Below are positions 1 to 10,061 of a DNA stretch of 64,000 bases, in pieces. The position numbers and the translations under genes were made by a program. The stretch spans positions 124,001 through 188,000 of the forward strand of contig JARWZZ010000004.1 in the NCBI GenBank assembly GCA_029866125.1, given 5' to 3'. This stretch comes from Limnobacter sp. Its GTDB lineage: Bacteria; Pseudomonadota; Gammaproteobacteria; Burkholderiales; Burkholderiaceae_B. A model generated the notes under the pieces. That model worked only from the letters and a program-made list of their open reading frames with translations, ran no database searches and was not told where the DNA came from. Each line of letters starts with the position of its first letter. Position 1 is the stretch's first letter.

Positions 1-28
1 AAAAAACCACCCAGAGGGTGGTTTTTTT
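1..28. terminator. Bidirectional rho-independent terminator
   Basis: A 12-bp stem (AAAAAACCACCC with GGGTGGTTTTTT) closes around a three-base AGA loop and has A and T runs on its two flanks, so it can terminate transcription in either direction. It lies just downstream of the desaturase gene read on the minus strand. Confidence 0.85.
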
Positions 29-69
29 ATCTGCGAATCAGCTGCAGCTCAATGTTTAGCCTCAGCCAA

Positions 70-1260
70 TTAGGCATAACGCCGTATGCGCTGGCTCATC
101 GCCTCAAGCCAACGAATACCGCTTTTCTCTGCGTTGTCGCACCAAGCGCGCAAATTGGCCAGCATCTGCTCTTTGCTCAAATTGGTGCTTTCCCAAATTT
201 CACGCAACTCACGGCGCTTTTCAACCAGAGTGTGAATCACTTGTGAACGCTTACACAATTCAGCCAAAGACGCTTTTTGCTCCACGCTCAACTTGGATTC
301 ATCCACGCTCAGCAGCTTTTTAGCCTTCACAATCATTCCGCGTTCTTCGGCGCTGCGGGCCTCGCTCAGCATACGGGCAGACTCTTCTCTAAAAGCCTTG
401 CGCAAATTGCCTGCATAACGGGCCATTACATCATAGCGGTGGTTAATCAAGGCTTGAACCGAGGCCAAATCCAAATGACCTGCTGGCTTAAACTTGGGCG
501 CTTCAGCCACTTTCTTAATTTTGACCAAACCCAGCATGCTGAAAATGCGAATGTACATCCAGCCAATATCAAACTCATACCACTTGGAACTGAGCTTGGC
601 CGAAGTGGCATGCGTGTGGTGGTTGTTGTGCAATTCTTCGCCACCCACAATAATGCCCCATGGGAACACATTGCGGCTTGCATCCGGGCAATCGTAGTTG
701 CGGTAGCCCCAGTAGTGGCCAATGCCGTTAATCACACCAGCAGCCCAGAAAGGAATCCACACCATTTGGATGGCCCACATGGTCAAGCCGGGCAAACCAA
801 ACATCAGGAAATCAATCACCAACATCAAACCCAAGCCTTGCCATGGGAATGCGCTGTAAACCTTGTTTTCTAGCCAATCGTCCGGCGTACCATGCCCGTA
901 TTTGCGAATGGTTTCGGTGTTTTTTGCTTCAGCACGGTACAGCTCAGCGCCTTCCCAAAACACCTTCTTCAAACCACGGGTTTGTGGGCTGTGCGGGTCT
1001 TCGTCTGTTTCGCATTTGGCGTGGTGTTTGCGGTGAATCGCAGCCCAAGCACGTGTGCCCATGCCTGTCGTCATCCACAACCACAAACGGAAAAAATGGG
1101 CCAGCGGTGCCTTCACATCCAAAGCACGGTGCGCTTGTGCACGATGCAAATACACAGTTACTGCAATAATAGTAATGTGGGTTGCAATCAGGGTGTACAC
1201 CACCATCTCAGTGATGGTGGAACCGGTCAGGCCGGAGGTTAAAAATTCAAGCATATTCAC
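70..1260 (-). CDS. Membrane fatty-acid (acyl-CoA delta-9 type) desaturase
   Basis: Predicted integral-membrane di-iron desaturase that introduces a double bond into a saturated acyl chain, probably at C9, to adjust membrane fluidity. The three histidine boxes of the family are present: HRAQAH at residues 39-44, HRKHH at 76-80 and HNNHH at 211-215, with GHYWGYRNY at about 181-189. Hydrophobic stretches lie near residues 15-35 and 140-180. The roughly 150 C-terminal residues are charged and helical and extend past the catalytic core. At 396 aa it is longer than minimal desaturases but normal for proteobacterial homologues. It stands alone, with a FabR/DesT-like palindrome about 70 bp upstream. 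Whether the substrate is acyl-CoA or a lipid-bound acyl chain cannot be read from the sequence. Confidence 0.93.
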   Translation of the reverse strand: MNMLEFLTSGLTGSTITEMVVYTLIATHITIIAVTVYLHRAQAHRALDVKAPLAHFFRLWLWMTTGMGTRAWAAIHRKHHAKCETDEDPHSPQTRGLKKVFWEGAELYRAEAKNTETIRKYGHGTPDDWLENKVYSAFPWQGLGLMLVIDFLMFGLPGLTMWAIQMVWIPFWAAGVINGIGHYWGYRNYDCPDASRNVFPWGIIVGGEELHNNHHTHATSAKLSSKWYEFDIGWMYIRIFSMLGLVKIKKVAEAPKFKPAGHLDLASVQALINHRYDVMARYAGNLRKAFREESARMLSEARSAEERGMIVKAKKLLSVDESKLSVEQKASLAELCKRSQVIHTLVEKRRELREIWESTNLSKEQMLANLRAWCDNAEKSGIRWLEAMSQRIRRYA

Positions 1261-1332
1261 CTACTCAATTTGTAATCTGTTCGCCTATCATAACGTCTTA
1301 CACGAAGAGTGACTTGATCCAAATCAATCAGT

Positions 1333-1344
1333 GTACAAGTGTAC
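1333..1344. promoter_or_regulatory. Possible FabR/DesT-like operator upstream of the desaturase
   Basis: The 12-mer GTACAAGTGTAC has perfect 5-bp inverted arms (GTACA, TGTAC) around AG. It sits about 73 bp upstream of the desaturase start codon, between that gene and the end of the convergently placed rRNA methyltransferase. It resembles the core of the TetR-family FabR/DesT operators that control unsaturated fatty-acid genes, as I recall that consensus. No regulator gene is in the window, so the assignment is inference. Confidence 0.35.
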
Positions 1345-1372
1345 TTATATTACCTGAGCTTTACTTTTTGCT

Positions 1373-2788
1373 CTACTCTTCATCACGGGTGGCTTCAACC
1401 ACCCCATCAGCAAGCACCGCAGTCTTGCTTCGTTGCAGTACAGCCGCAAAAAATCCGTCTGAATTGGACTGGTCAGGCCACAAACGCAAGGTGTCAGTGG
1501 TTTGGTCTGCCCCGTCTGGGCGCTCATTCGGGTTCAACACTTCAACCCAACGGCGCAGGCGGAAATCCGGGTTCTTGGCGAGGAAATCCTCAACAATGTC
1601 CTCGTTCTCTTCACGCAACACGCTGCATGTGATGTAAACCAAGCGCCCATCGGCCTTCACCAAACGGGCTGCATGTTCGATAATCGACTTCTGCTTTTCC
1701 ACCAACTCAGCCACAGTGTGCTGGTCTTGGCGAAATTTCAAATCGGGGTTACGCCTCAATGTGCCCATGCCCGTACAAGGCGTGTCCACCACCACACGGT
1801 CTGCTTTGCCGTAGTAAGTGTTCAAACGTGGGTCTGCTTCATCATTAATGACCATGGTGGAGCAATTGCTAACACCCGCACGCGCGGCACGTGGTTTTAA
1901 TTTTTGCAGGCGGCGTTCGGAGGTGTCAATGGCCACAATTCGGCCTGTGTTGCGCATCAATGCAGCGATGGCAAGTGTTTTTCCACCTGCACCGGCGCAA
2001 AAATCAACCACCAAATCGCCACGGCGCGGGGCCACCAAACGGCTCACCCACTGGCTACCGGCATCCTGCACCTCAAACCAGCCATCTTGAAAGTAATTGG
2101 TGCGGCCCAACGGCGGCTTGCCCTCTACCCGTAACCCTTCTGGCAAATTGGCAATCGGCTCCAAATTAAAGCCTTCAGCCTTCAAAGCACGAGTTACATC
2201 ATCGGCCGTGCTTTTTAAGGTGTTGGCCCGTATGTCCAAGGGCGCACCTTTTAGCATGGATGCTGCAAATATATAAGCGCGCTCTGTACCAAACTGGGTT
2301 TGCAATTTGGTAAACAACCACTCGGGCAGGCAAGTCTTGGGTTCCATCGCCAAATCACTGGCATTGATGTTAATGACGCGGCTTAACCACTCATTGTCAT
2401 CCGGTCGGCCCTTGGCCCACACTTCTTCAGACGCGCCAGACCACAGCAAAGCCAGCTTGGCTTGCCGCAAAGACACTCCGCCTGTGCCGCTTTCAGCCAA
2501 GTGATTGATCCGCAAACGGAATCTCAACCAGCAGTACGCACCTTCGGCCAAAATTCCACGGTCGCGGCTGCCCAAAAAGGAATACTTTTTGAAGTAATTG
2601 GACAGCACTGCATCCGCAGGCGAGTCAAATTTGGCCAATTCGTCAATCAAATCTGCCAGAAAACTGACCAATCCAAAGCGGGAGGAATGCTTACCTACAA
2701 CCTCTTTTTCCTTGCCTGACCTGCCTACATTCCTGCTTGCAGAGCGGTCTAATTTGGGCCTTAAGGCATTGCGTTTGTTCTTACTCAA
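1373..2788 (-). CDS. RsmB/NOL1-NOP2 family rRNA (cytosine-C5) methyltransferase
   Basis: SAM-dependent RNA m5C methyltransferase of the RsmB family, expected to modify 16S rRNA. The N-terminal 150 residues resemble the NusB-like RNA-binding region. The Rossmann SAM site VVDFCAGAGGKT is at about 260-271. The two family cysteines are seen in DTPCTGMG (Cys338) and YITCSV (Cys388), the second followed by LREENE. At 471 aa it is slightly longer than E. coli RsmB, with a basic N-terminal tail. Its start codon overlaps the purN stop by 4 bp (ATGA), so the two genes are co-transcribed and translationally coupled. Pairing of purN with an rsmB-like gene is common in Burkholderiales. Base specificity cannot be proven here. 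Confidence 0.9.
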   Translation of the reverse strand: MSKNKRNALRPKLDRSASRNVGRSGKEKEVVGKHSSRFGLVSFLADLIDELAKFDSPADAVLSNYFKKYSFLGSRDRGILAEGAYCWLRFRLRINHLAESGTGGVSLRQAKLALLWSGASEEVWAKGRPDDNEWLSRVININASDLAMEPKTCLPEWLFTKLQTQFGTERAYIFAASMLKGAPLDIRANTLKSTADDVTRALKAEGFNLEPIANLPEGLRVEGKPPLGRTNYFQDGWFEVQDAGSQWVSRLVAPRRGDLVVDFCAGAGGKTLAIAALMRNTGRIVAIDTSERRLQKLKPRAARAGVSNCSTMVINDEADPRLNTYYGKADRVVVDTPCTGMGTLRRNPDLKFRQDQHTVAELVEKQKSIIEHAARLVKADGRLVYITCSVLREENEDIVEDFLAKNPDFRLRRWVEVLNPNERPDGADQTTDTLRLWPDQSNSDGFFAAVLQRSKTAVLADGVVEATRDEE

Positions 2789-3432
2789 GATTTTTCCATT
2801 TCAAAAATCAGCGGGGCTTCCAAGCTACCCACTACAATTCCATTTTCAACCCGAATGCGGCCATTGGCAAAAGCAGCTATCGCTCGGGGGTACATGCGGT
2901 GTTCCAGCTTGAGAAGCCGATCAGCCAGTGAAGTCGCCGTGTCGTTGGGCTGGACCTGAACAATGGCTTGGTCAAGTATGGGCCCATGGTCCAGTTGTGC
3001 CGTCACCAAATGAACAGTTGCGCCGTGCAACCTAACCCCAGCATCCAAAGCCTGCTGGTGGGTGTTTAAGCCCGGAAAAGCAGGCAACAAAGACGGATGA
3101 ATATTGACCAAACGCCCTTCAAAATGCGACACAAAACCGGGGGTCAAAATACGCATAAAACCGGCTAACACCACCAAATCAGCATCGAACGTGTCAATTT
3201 GAGCGGCCAAAGCTGCATCAAAAGCATCACGATCTGAAAATTGCTTGTGGTCCACCACCGCAGTGGGTATGCCATGCATTTGCGCAAAATCAAGGCCGGC
3301 CGCATCCGGGCGGTTACTTAGAACAGCCGACACACGGTAATCGCCGAAGGTTTGTGAGTGGGCCAGAATGGCCGATAAATTCGAACCCCGACCAGAAATC
3401 AGGACAACAATAGACGGAACACTTTTTTGCAT
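2785..3432 (-). CDS. purN: Phosphoribosylglycinamide formyltransferase (GART)
   Basis: Cytosolic enzyme of de novo purine synthesis; it transfers the formyl group of 10-formyl-THF to GAR. Family hallmarks are the N-terminal nucleotide site SGRGSNLSA (residues 13-21), the formyl-THF/catalytic segment NIHPSLLPAFPG at about 110-121, and the later HLVTAQLDHGP region carrying the catalytic Asp. The length of 215 aa is typical. It is the first gene of a two-gene minus-strand operon with the downstream rRNA methyltransferase (4-bp overlap). It is divergent from ribF, leaving about 150 bp for both promoters. Confidence 0.95.
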   Translation of the reverse strand: MQKSVPSIVVLISGRGSNLSAILAHSQTFGDYRVSAVLSNRPDAAGLDFAQMHGIPTAVVDHKQFSDRDAFDAALAAQIDTFDADLVVLAGFMRILTPGFVSHFEGRLVNIHPSLLPAFPGLNTHQQALDAGVRLHGATVHLVTAQLDHGPILDQAIVQVQPNDTATSLADRLLKLEHRMYPRAIAAFANGRIRVENGIVVGSLEAPLIFEMEKS

Positions 3433-3580
3433 GGCGCGAGTTTATCACTCTATGCGGGAAAAAGCCCTGAAATTTCACGCCAAGGCCTTATAATGACAGG
3501 TTGTTTTGCTGCGACTGCAACATCAGTCACGACGACCGAACCCAATCAAATGAACCGAATGAAATGAATAAGCACGACGC

Positions 3581-4558
3581 ATGAAAATTGTTCGCCGTAT
3601 CAGCCCATATTTGCCCACCCCCGACGCACCACAGCATGCGGGCTCGCTCGCCCACGCATCCGCTTTAAGCATTGGCAATTTTGATGGGGTGCATTTGGGT
3701 CATCAAGCCTTGCTCAGCAGAGTGGTCAACACCGCCAAAGCAAACCATTGGGTGCCTACAGTTGTTACTTTTCAGCCTCACCCCAAAGAGTTTTTTGATC
3801 CCCAATTCAAGCTAAACCGCATCAGTAAACTGCGCGATAAGTTGGCCGCCATGAAGCAGGTGGGCATAGAACAAGTGTGCATCTTGCCGTTTAACCGGGC
3901 CATGGCCAGCCTCAGCCCCGAAGCTTTTGTACAACAAGTTTTGCTCAAGCAGCTCAATGCCAAACAAGTGTGGGTGGGCGATGACTTCCGCTTTGGTGCA
4001 CGGCGTGCTGGCGACTTCAAAATGCTCAAAAAGCTGGGGGACGACTTGGGCTTCCAAGTGCAGGACATCGCAGAAATTCAAGCCGAAGGCAGCCGTATTT
4101 CAAGTTCTCACATCCGTGAAGCTTTGATTGAAGGCAATGTGGAGTTGGCCCAAAAACTGCTGGGCCGCCCACTGACCTACTCTGGCCACATCATTCACGG
4201 CAAAAAACTGGGCCGCACGCTGGGCTTTCCCACCATGAACCTGCCCATCGAAGGCCGCGCCAGCGCACTCAGCGGCATTTTGGCGGTTTGGGTGCACGGC
4301 ATTGAGGCCAGCCCCCTGCCCGCTGTGGCCAGCATGGGTGTACGCCCCACTGTTGAAAAATCAGATCAAATTCTGCTGGAAACTTTCATCCCCGGCTGGA
4401 CTGGAAATGCCTACGGGCGCCTTGTCACCATTGAAGTGGTTGCGCACATTAGGCCCGAATTGCATTTCGACAACCTGGACCTGATGGTTGAGCAAATGCA
4501 CAAAGACACTGCCACTGCGCTGGAAATCCTAAAGCACACTGAATCGAAAAACCGCTAA
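3581..4558 (+). CDS. ribF: Bifunctional riboflavin kinase / FAD synthetase
   Basis: Converts riboflavin to FMN and then FAD. The N-terminal adenylyltransferase domain shows SIGNFDGVHLGHQALL (about residues 30-45, a HxGH-type nucleotidyltransferase motif) and the later SSSHIREAL. The C-terminal flavokinase domain shows HGKKLGRTLGFPTMNL (about 205-220) followed by the GILAVWV strand. The length of 325 aa is typical. It precedes ileS by 46 bp. The ribF-ileS-lspA order is a widely conserved proteobacterial cluster. No FMN riboswitch is visible upstream. Confidence 0.96.
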   Translation: MKIVRRISPYLPTPDAPQHAGSLAHASALSIGNFDGVHLGHQALLSRVVNTAKANHWVPTVVTFQPHPKEFFDPQFKLNRISKLRDKLAAMKQVGIEQVCILPFNRAMASLSPEAFVQQVLLKQLNAKQVWVGDDFRFGARRAGDFKMLKKLGDDLGFQVQDIAEIQAEGSRISSSHIREALIEGNVELAQKLLGRPLTYSGHIIHGKKLGRTLGFPTMNLPIEGRASALSGILAVWVHGIEASPLPAVASMGVRPTVEKSDQILLETFIPGWTGNAYGRLVTIEVVAHIRPELHFDNLDLMVEQMHKDTATALEILKHTESKNR

Positions 4559-4604
4559 AACAACGCATCCTTGATGCACCCACATTGAAGTAAAAGCGAA
4601 GCTC

Positions 4605-7400
4605 ATGGACTACAAAAATACACTTAACCTGCCTGACACCAAATTCCCCATGCGAGGCAATTTGCCAGAGCGCGAGCCCAAATGGGTCGAGCAGTGGGTC
4701 AAAGAAGACCTGTATCAGGCCATTCGCAAGTCCAAAGCGGGCAAGCCCAAATTTATCCTTCACGATGGCCCCCCCTATGCCAACGGCGACATCCACATTG
4801 GCCATGCGGTCAATAAAATCCTGAAAGACATCATCGTCAAATCCCGCTGCCTACACGGCATGGACGCGCGCTATGTACCGGGCTGGGATTGCCACGGCAT
4901 GCCGATTGAAATTCAAATCGAAAAAACCCACGGCAAGGGTTTGCCCACGCTGGATGTACAAACCAAAAGCCGCGCTTATGCCACCGAGCAAATTGAGCGC
5001 CAGCTGAAAGACTTCGTCCGCTTGGGCGTTCTGGGTGACTGGAATAACCCGTACAAAACCATGAATTTCAGCAACGAGGCGGATGAGCTTCGCGCCTTGG
5101 GCAAAATTCTGGAACAGGGTTATGTATTCCGCGGCCTAAAACCCGTCAACTGGTGTTTTGACTGTGGTTCCGCTTTGGCGGAAGCCGAGGTGGAGTACAA
5201 AGACAAGCAAGACATCGCTGTGGATGTGGGTTTCCCGTTTGCACAAGACCAACTGGGCAAGCTGGCAGAAGCATTTGGCGTACCCTTGGCTACTTTACAA
5301 AGCAAGCCTGGCCAACTGGTCATTTGGACCACAACGCCTTGGACCCTGCCTGCCAACCAAGCACTGAATATGCACCCCGAGTTGGTGTACAGCTTGATTG
5401 ACACGGGCAGCAAGTTTTTGTTGTTGGCCCAAGCCCGCAGCGAGGAATGCCTAAAAAGCTACGCCTTGGAAGGCCAAGAAATTGCAAACACCACCGGCGC
5501 GAAGCTGGAAGGCATTGCATTCCACCACCCTTTCTACGACCGCATGTCCCCGGTGTATTTGGCCGATTATGTCAGTACCGATGCTGGTACAGGCATTGTG
5601 CATTGCTCACCCGCCTATGGTGTGGATGACTTCATCACCTCTAAAAAATACGGATTGAAAGACGACGCCATCATCAACCCTGTTATGGGTCATGGCGTGT
5701 ACGTGGACACACTGCCCTTCTTCGGTGGCATGCACATCTGGAAAGCCAACCCGGTGATTGTTGAAAAACTGATTGAAAACGGCAACCTGATTAAACAAGT
5801 TAAGTTTGGCCACAGCTACATGCACTGCTGGAGGCACAAAACACCCGTGATTTTCCGGGCCACTTCCCAGTGGTTTGCAGGCATGGACATTGCCCCCAAA
5901 GACGGCACAGCCAGCCTGCGCGACAAAGCTTTGGCCGGCATTGAAGCCACCCAGTTTTTCCCCGCATGGGGCAAAGCGCGTTTGCACGCCATGATTGCCA
6001 ACCGCCCAGACTGGACCCTTTCCCGCCAACGCCAATGGGGCGTACCCATGGCCTTCTTTGTGCACAAAGCCACTGGCGAACTGCACCCCCGCAGCGTGGA
6101 GTTGATTGAACAAATCGCCCAACGCATCGAGAGAGAAGGCATTGAAGCTTGGCAAAACATCCAACCTGCCGACTTGCTGGGCGACGAAGCTGCTGATTAC
6201 ATCAAAAACCCAGACACACTGGACGTGTGGTTTGACTCCGGCACCACGCACGAAACTGTGCTGCGCGGCTCGCATGCGCAAGACAGCCACTTCCCGGCAG
6301 ATTTATACCTTGAAGGCTCTGACCAACACCGCGGTTGGTTCCACTCCTCCTTGCTGACAAGCTGCATGATCAACGGTGTACCACCCTACAAAGCCCTGCT
6401 CACGCATGGTTTCGTGGTGGACGGTCAAGGCCGAAAAATGAGCAAGTCCGTGGGCAACGTGATTGCGCCCCAACAAGTGTCAGACAAAATGGGCGCTGAA
6501 ATTCTGCGCCTGTGGGTGGCCAGTACCGATTACTCGGGCGAACTCACCATTTCTGACGAAATCCTGAAGCGAGTCGTGGAAGGCTACCGCCGCATCCGCA
6601 ACACATTGCGCTTCCTGATGGCCAACATCTCCGACTTCGACATCGCCAAAGACGGCGTTGTCGTGCAAGATTTGTGTGAAATTGACCAAGTTGGCCTGCG
6701 CCTGTTCACTGCCCTGCAAAATAAGGCCAAAGGGCATTACGAAAAATACGAATTCCACCCTATTGTCAGCGACATCCAAATTTTCTGCTCCGAAGACCTC
6801 GGCGCCTTCTATTTGGACGTACTCAAAGACCGCCTCTATACCACCCACGTCAATTCACAAGCCCGTCGCAGCGCCCAAACCGCGCTGTATCACATCACCC
6901 ACGGCTTGGTGCGTTTGATGGCACCTATCCTCAGCTTCACCGCCGAGGAAATTTGGGAAGTGTTGGGTCGCCCAAGCCCATCGGTGTTCTGTGAAGAGTT
7001 CTATGAAGTACCCGCCCCGCAAGTGGCTGAAGGCTTTGATGCCAAATGGTCTGCCCTGCGTGAACTACGCGCCCGTGTGGTCAAAGAGCTTGAAAACCTG
7101 CGTACAGCCGGTGAAATCGGTTCATCCTTGCAAGGCGCGGTTGACCTCACTTTGACGCCTGAACTGTATGCGCAAGCTGCCTCATTGGGCGATGACTTGA
7201 AGTTCTTGCTGATTGTGTCGGAAGTCACGCTGACGCAAGGTGCTGAAGAACAAATCAGCCCCCACAAAGCCGTCGGTGAAAAATGTGAGCGGTGTTGGCA
7301 TGTGCGTGAGGATGTAAGCTCACACGCAGACCACTCTGGCATTTGTGGCCGTTGCGTCAGCAACCTGTTTGGCGAAGGCGAGGCACGTCAACATGTCTGA
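4605..7400 (+). CDS. ileS: Isoleucyl-tRNA synthetase
   Basis: Class I aminoacyl-tRNA synthetase charging tRNA-Ile. The HIGH motif is in [12 protein letters not shown] (about residues 58-69) and the KMSKS loop in [10 protein letters not shown]. The editing CP1 domain lies between them. The C-terminal zinc finger uses CERCWHV and ICGRC pairs. The length of 931 aa is standard for the bacterial form. Its stop codon overlaps the lspA ATG by 8 bp, so the two are probably translationally coupled. Confidence 0.98.
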   Translation: MDYKNTLNLPDTKFPMRGNLPEREPKWVEQWVKEDLYQAIRKSKAGKPKFILHDGPPYANGDIHIGHAVNKILKDIIVKSRCLHGMDARYVPGWDCHGMPIEIQIEKTHGKGLPTLDVQTKSRAYATEQIERQLKDFVRLGVLGDWNNPYKTMNFSNEADELRALGKILEQGYVFRGLKPVNWCFDCGSALAEAEVEYKDKQDIAVDVGFPFAQDQLGKLAEAFGVPLATLQSKPGQLVIWTTTPWTLPANQALNMHPELVYSLIDTGSKFLLLAQARSEECLKSYALEGQEIANTTGAKLEGIAFHHPFYDRMSPVYLADYVSTDAGTGIVHCSPAYGVDDFITSKKYGLKDDAIINPVMGHGVYVDTLPFFGGMHIWKANPVIVEKLIENGNLIKQVKFGHSYMHCWRHKTPVIFRATSQWFAGMDIAPKDGTASLRDKALAGIEATQFFPAWGKARLHAMIANRPDWTLSRQRQWGVPMAFFVHKATGELHPRSVELIEQIAQRIEREGIEAWQNIQPADLLGDEAADYIKNPDTLDVWFDSGTTHETVLRGSHAQDSHFPADLYLEGSDQHRGWFHSSLLTSCMINGVPPYKALLTHGFVVDGQGRKMSKSVGNVIAPQQVSDKMGAEILRLWVASTDYSGELTISDEILKRVVEGYRRIRNTLRFLMANISDFDIAKDGVVVQDLCEIDQVGLRLFTALQNKAKGHYEKYEFHPIVSDIQIFCSEDLGAFYLDVLKDRLYTTHVNSQARRSAQTALYHITHGLVRLMAPILSFTAEEIWEVLGRPSPSVFCEEFYEVPAPQVAEGFDAKWSALRELRARVVKELENLRTAGEIGSSLQGAVDLTLTPELYAQAASLGDDLKFLLIVSEVTLTQGAEEQISPHKAVGEKCERCWHVREDVSSHADHSGICGRCVSNLFGEGEARQHV

Positions 7401-8124
7401 TCCTAAAAAACCCGTGTTGACCACGCCGCCGCAAGGCTCAACAACCGCCCCAACGCGCGCACCCCGCACCCCAAAATCGCAAAAGCCAGTGGCTGCCCCA
7501 ACCAAGCAGCACAACCCGGCGCTTACTCAGGGCCAAGCTGTTCAGGGCCAAGCTGCTCAGGGTCAAACCCAACCCAGCAAAGGGGCCATGGCGTTAAAAC
7601 CATCCCGGCCTAGCAAAAAAGCAGCAATTCTGCCCTGGTTGGGCCTAAGCGCCATTTGGATTTTGCTGGACCAAATCACCAAGCTTTGGGTACAAGCGTC
7701 ATTGGATGTGGGCAGTGTGGTCGAAGTCACAGGCTTCTTCAACTTGGTCCATGTGCTAAACCCGGGCGCAGCCTTCAGCTTTTTAGCCAACGAGCCAGGG
7801 TGGCAAAAGCACTTTCTGTCTGGCGTGGCCGTGGTTGCCTCTGTCATCATTGTCTTTCTCATGAGGTCAAGCGCCGACAAACGGTTCAGCATGTTCTGTC
7901 TTGCAGGCATTCTGGGCGGGGCAATCGGCAACTTAATTGACCGTCAATTGCACGGCGCCGTGATTGACTTTCTGGACTTTTACGTGAATAACTACCACTG
8001 GCCTGCCTTTAACGTGGCAGACATTGCCATATCAGTGGGTGCAATCGGCTTGATTATTGACGAAATTCTGTTTGGTAAAGCCAGAGAGGAAAAATCCAAG
8101 CTTGAGGCAAAACCCAAGGCTTAA
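7393..8124 (+). CDS. lspA: Lipoprotein signal peptidase II with a long N-terminal extension
   Basis: Inner-membrane aspartyl protease that cleaves prolipoprotein signal peptides after lipidation. Family motifs are [20 protein letters not shown] (first catalytic Asp) and FNVADI (second catalytic Asp), with four hydrophobic segments. From the ATG overlapping ileS the protein is 243 aa, against about 160-170 for the family. The first 65 or so residues are Pro/Gln/Ala-rich and contain repeats of [12 protein letters not shown]. An internal ATG at 7588, preceded by AAAGGGG, would give a normal 178-aa LspA. I list the longer form because the frame is open and coupled to ileS, but the shorter start is a real alternative. 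Confidence 0.9.
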   Translation: MSDPKKPVLTTPPQGSTTAPTRAPRTPKSQKPVAAPTKQHNPALTQGQAVQGQAAQGQTQPSKGAMALKPSRPSKKAAILPWLGLSAIWILLDQITKLWVQASLDVGSVVEVTGFFNLVHVLNPGAAFSFLANEPGWQKHFLSGVAVVASVIIVFLMRSSADKRFSMFCLAGILGGAIGNLIDRQLHGAVIDFLDFYVNNYHWPAFNVADIAISVGAIGLIIDEILFGKAREEKSKLEAKPKA

Positions 8125-8183
8125 GGGCGTGATGGGTAATTGGGATGGACAATCTGAGTGGGAAAGCTTGATGAGTAAGTGTA

Positions 8184-9446
8184 ATGAGTAAGCACGACCT
8201 GCCTCAACTGCCCGGTTTACGCGGCAAAACTATCACGCTAGGGGTGTGTGGTGGCATTGCGGCTTACAAATCCGCAGAACTGGTGCGACTGCTGATCAAG
8301 CAGGGCTGCACAGTCCATGTGGTGATGACCCCATCAGCCACTCAGTTTATCCAGCCCCTTACATTTCAAGCCTTGTCAGGTCGCCCTGTGCATGTGTCGC
8401 AGTGGCCAGAGGGAAACAACGACCGTGGCATGCCCCACATTGACCTTAGCCGCACAGCCGACTGTTTGCTGATTGCACCCGCAACCGCCAATTCCATCGC
8501 AAAGTACGCCAACGGCCTTGCTGACAACCTGCTGGACAATTTGGTACTTGCCCGCAATTGCCACTTGCTAATTGCCCCAGCCATGAACGTGGAAATGTGG
8601 AACAACCCAGCAACCCAACGCAACCTGCAGCAATTACGCCAAGATGGCGTGCACATTGCAGGACCAGCCAGTGGTGAACAAGCCTGCGGCGAAGTCGGCT
8701 CGGGCAGAATGCTGGAAGCCGATGAAATTGTGTACGAACTGGCCCGGGCCCTGAACCCCAAACCGCTGGCCGGCAAAATGATACTGCTGACCGCAGGCCC
8801 CACCTTCGAAGCAATCGACCCGGTGCGCGGCATCACCAATCGCTCCACAGGCAAAATGGGCTACGCCATGGCACAAGCCGCATGGTTGATGGGCGCACAA
8901 GTGCAGGTGGTAAGTGGGCCAGTGGGCGGAAAATCTAGCGAACTTACCCAATACGGCTTGGAAATTGTGCCGGTAGAATCTGCCAAAGACATGCACCTCC
9001 AGGTGATGCAAGCCATCCAAACTGGCTTGGTGGATGTGTTTATTGGCGTGGCTGCTGTGGCAGATTACGGCATCAAAAACCCCAGCACCCACAAGCAAAA
9101 GAAAATCGACAATGCGGACACGCAAACCATCGGTCTGAAAATCGACTTTGAATTGAATCCCGATATTTTGGCCGATGTGGGCCAATGGTCAAACGACAAC
9201 CAAAGGCGCACAACCGTGGTGGGTTTTGCAGCAGAAACGCAAAACATGCACGAATATGCATTAAAGAAATTAAGCTCGAAAAAAGCAGACTTCATCATCG
9301 GCAATTTGGCGCAACATGCACTTGGCGCGGCAGACACACAACTCACCCTTTTCGGCACAAAATTGACGCAAGGGCTTGAACTGGAGCATTTGCCCAAGCT
9401 GGATGCCGCTTTGAAAGTACTCGAGATTATTCAACAAACAACTTAA
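8184..9446 (+). CDS. coaBC: Bifunctional phosphopantothenoylcysteine decarboxylase / phosphopantothenate-cysteine ligase
   Basis: Performs two steps of coenzyme A synthesis: ligation of cysteine to 4'-phosphopantothenate and FMN-dependent decarboxylation. The N-terminal CoaC flavoprotein domain (about residues 14-190) shows GVCGGIAAYKSAELVR, the active-site HIDLSR, the APAMNVEMW (PXMNXXMW) motif and the substrate-clamp cysteine in GEQACGEVGSGRM. The CoaB domain (about 195-415) begins with ILLTAGPTFEAIDPVR and contains the HKQKKID lysine segment. It is followed by dut after 20 bp, a common pairing. A 13-bp duplication just upstream (8171 and 8184) creates a short overlapping upstream reading frame. 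Confidence 0.96.
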   Translation: MSKHDLPQLPGLRGKTITLGVCGGIAAYKSAELVRLLIKQGCTVHVVMTPSATQFIQPLTFQALSGRPVHVSQWPEGNNDRGMPHIDLSRTADCLLIAPATANSIAKYANGLADNLLDNLVLARNCHLLIAPAMNVEMWNNPATQRNLQQLRQDGVHIAGPASGEQACGEVGSGRMLEADEIVYELARALNPKPLAGKMILLTAGPTFEAIDPVRGITNRSTGKMGYAMAQAAWLMGAQVQVVSGPVGGKSSELTQYGLEIVPVESAKDMHLQVMQAIQTGLVDVFIGVAAVADYGIKNPSTHKQKKIDNADTQTIGLKIDFELNPDILADVGQWSNDNQRRTTVVGFAAETQNMHEYALKKLSSKKADFIIGNLAQHALGAADTQLTLFGTKLTQGLELEHLPKLDAALKVLEIIQQTT

Positions 9447-9466
9447 ACACCCAATAAAAGCACTCC

Positions 9467-9919
9467 ATGAACCTACCTGTCGAACTCAAAATTCTGGATG
9501 AACGCATCCGTGACAACCTGCCCACCTATGGCACCTCCGGCAGCGCTGGTCTTGATTTACGCGCCTGCATCGGCGAGCCCATGACGCTGGCACCCGGCCA
9601 GGCTGAGCTTATTCCAACTGGCTTTTCCATCTACCTAGCCGACCCTCGCTATTGCGCCACCCTACTTCCACGCTCGGGCCTAGGCCACAAGAAAGGTTTG
9701 GTCTTGGGCAATTTGGTGGGTTTGATCGATTCAGACTACCAAGGCCCCCTGATGGTGTCTTTGTGGAATCGCAGCCAAGTGCCAGTGACCATTGAACCCT
9801 TGGAGAGAATCGCACAAATGGTGATTCTTCCGGTTGTACAGGCTGAATTCAAAGTCGTGGCTGACTTCACCCCCACAGAGCGTGGAACAGGTGGATTTGG
9901 CAGCACAGGCACCCGGTAA
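9467..9919 (+). CDS. dut: dUTP diphosphatase (trimeric dUTPase)
   Basis: Hydrolyses dUTP to dUMP, keeping uracil out of DNA and supplying dTMP synthesis. All five trimeric dUTPase motifs can be followed: [10 protein letters not shown] near residue 25, [10 protein letters not shown] near 68, GLIDSDYQG near 86, the [10 protein letters not shown] strand, and the C-terminal P-loop-like [10 protein letters not shown]. The length of 150 aa is standard. It lies 20 bp after coaBC and is probably in the same transcript. Confidence 0.97.
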   Translation: MNLPVELKILDERIRDNLPTYGTSGSAGLDLRACIGEPMTLAPGQAELIPTGFSIYLADPRYCATLLPRSGLGHKKGLVLGNLVGLIDSDYQGPLMVSLWNRSQVPVTIEPLERIAQMVILPVVQAEFKVVADFTPTERGTGGFGSTGTR

Positions 9920-10061
9920 GCACCCATTTTTAAATCCAGAACCGAAGAACAAATTCACTGCGAGTGGACTTGCGACAAACAAATTCATAAACTAGGCTAC
10001 ATTTTGGAACTCGGGTGGACCATATGCCACAAAGGTCAATATGACTTAATTCCAGAGTGCA

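Noticed and set aside
5607-6290. 227-aa frame antisense to ileS
   Set aside because: It lies wholly inside a well-supported essential gene, has no ribosome-binding site, and shows the composition expected from the opposite strand.
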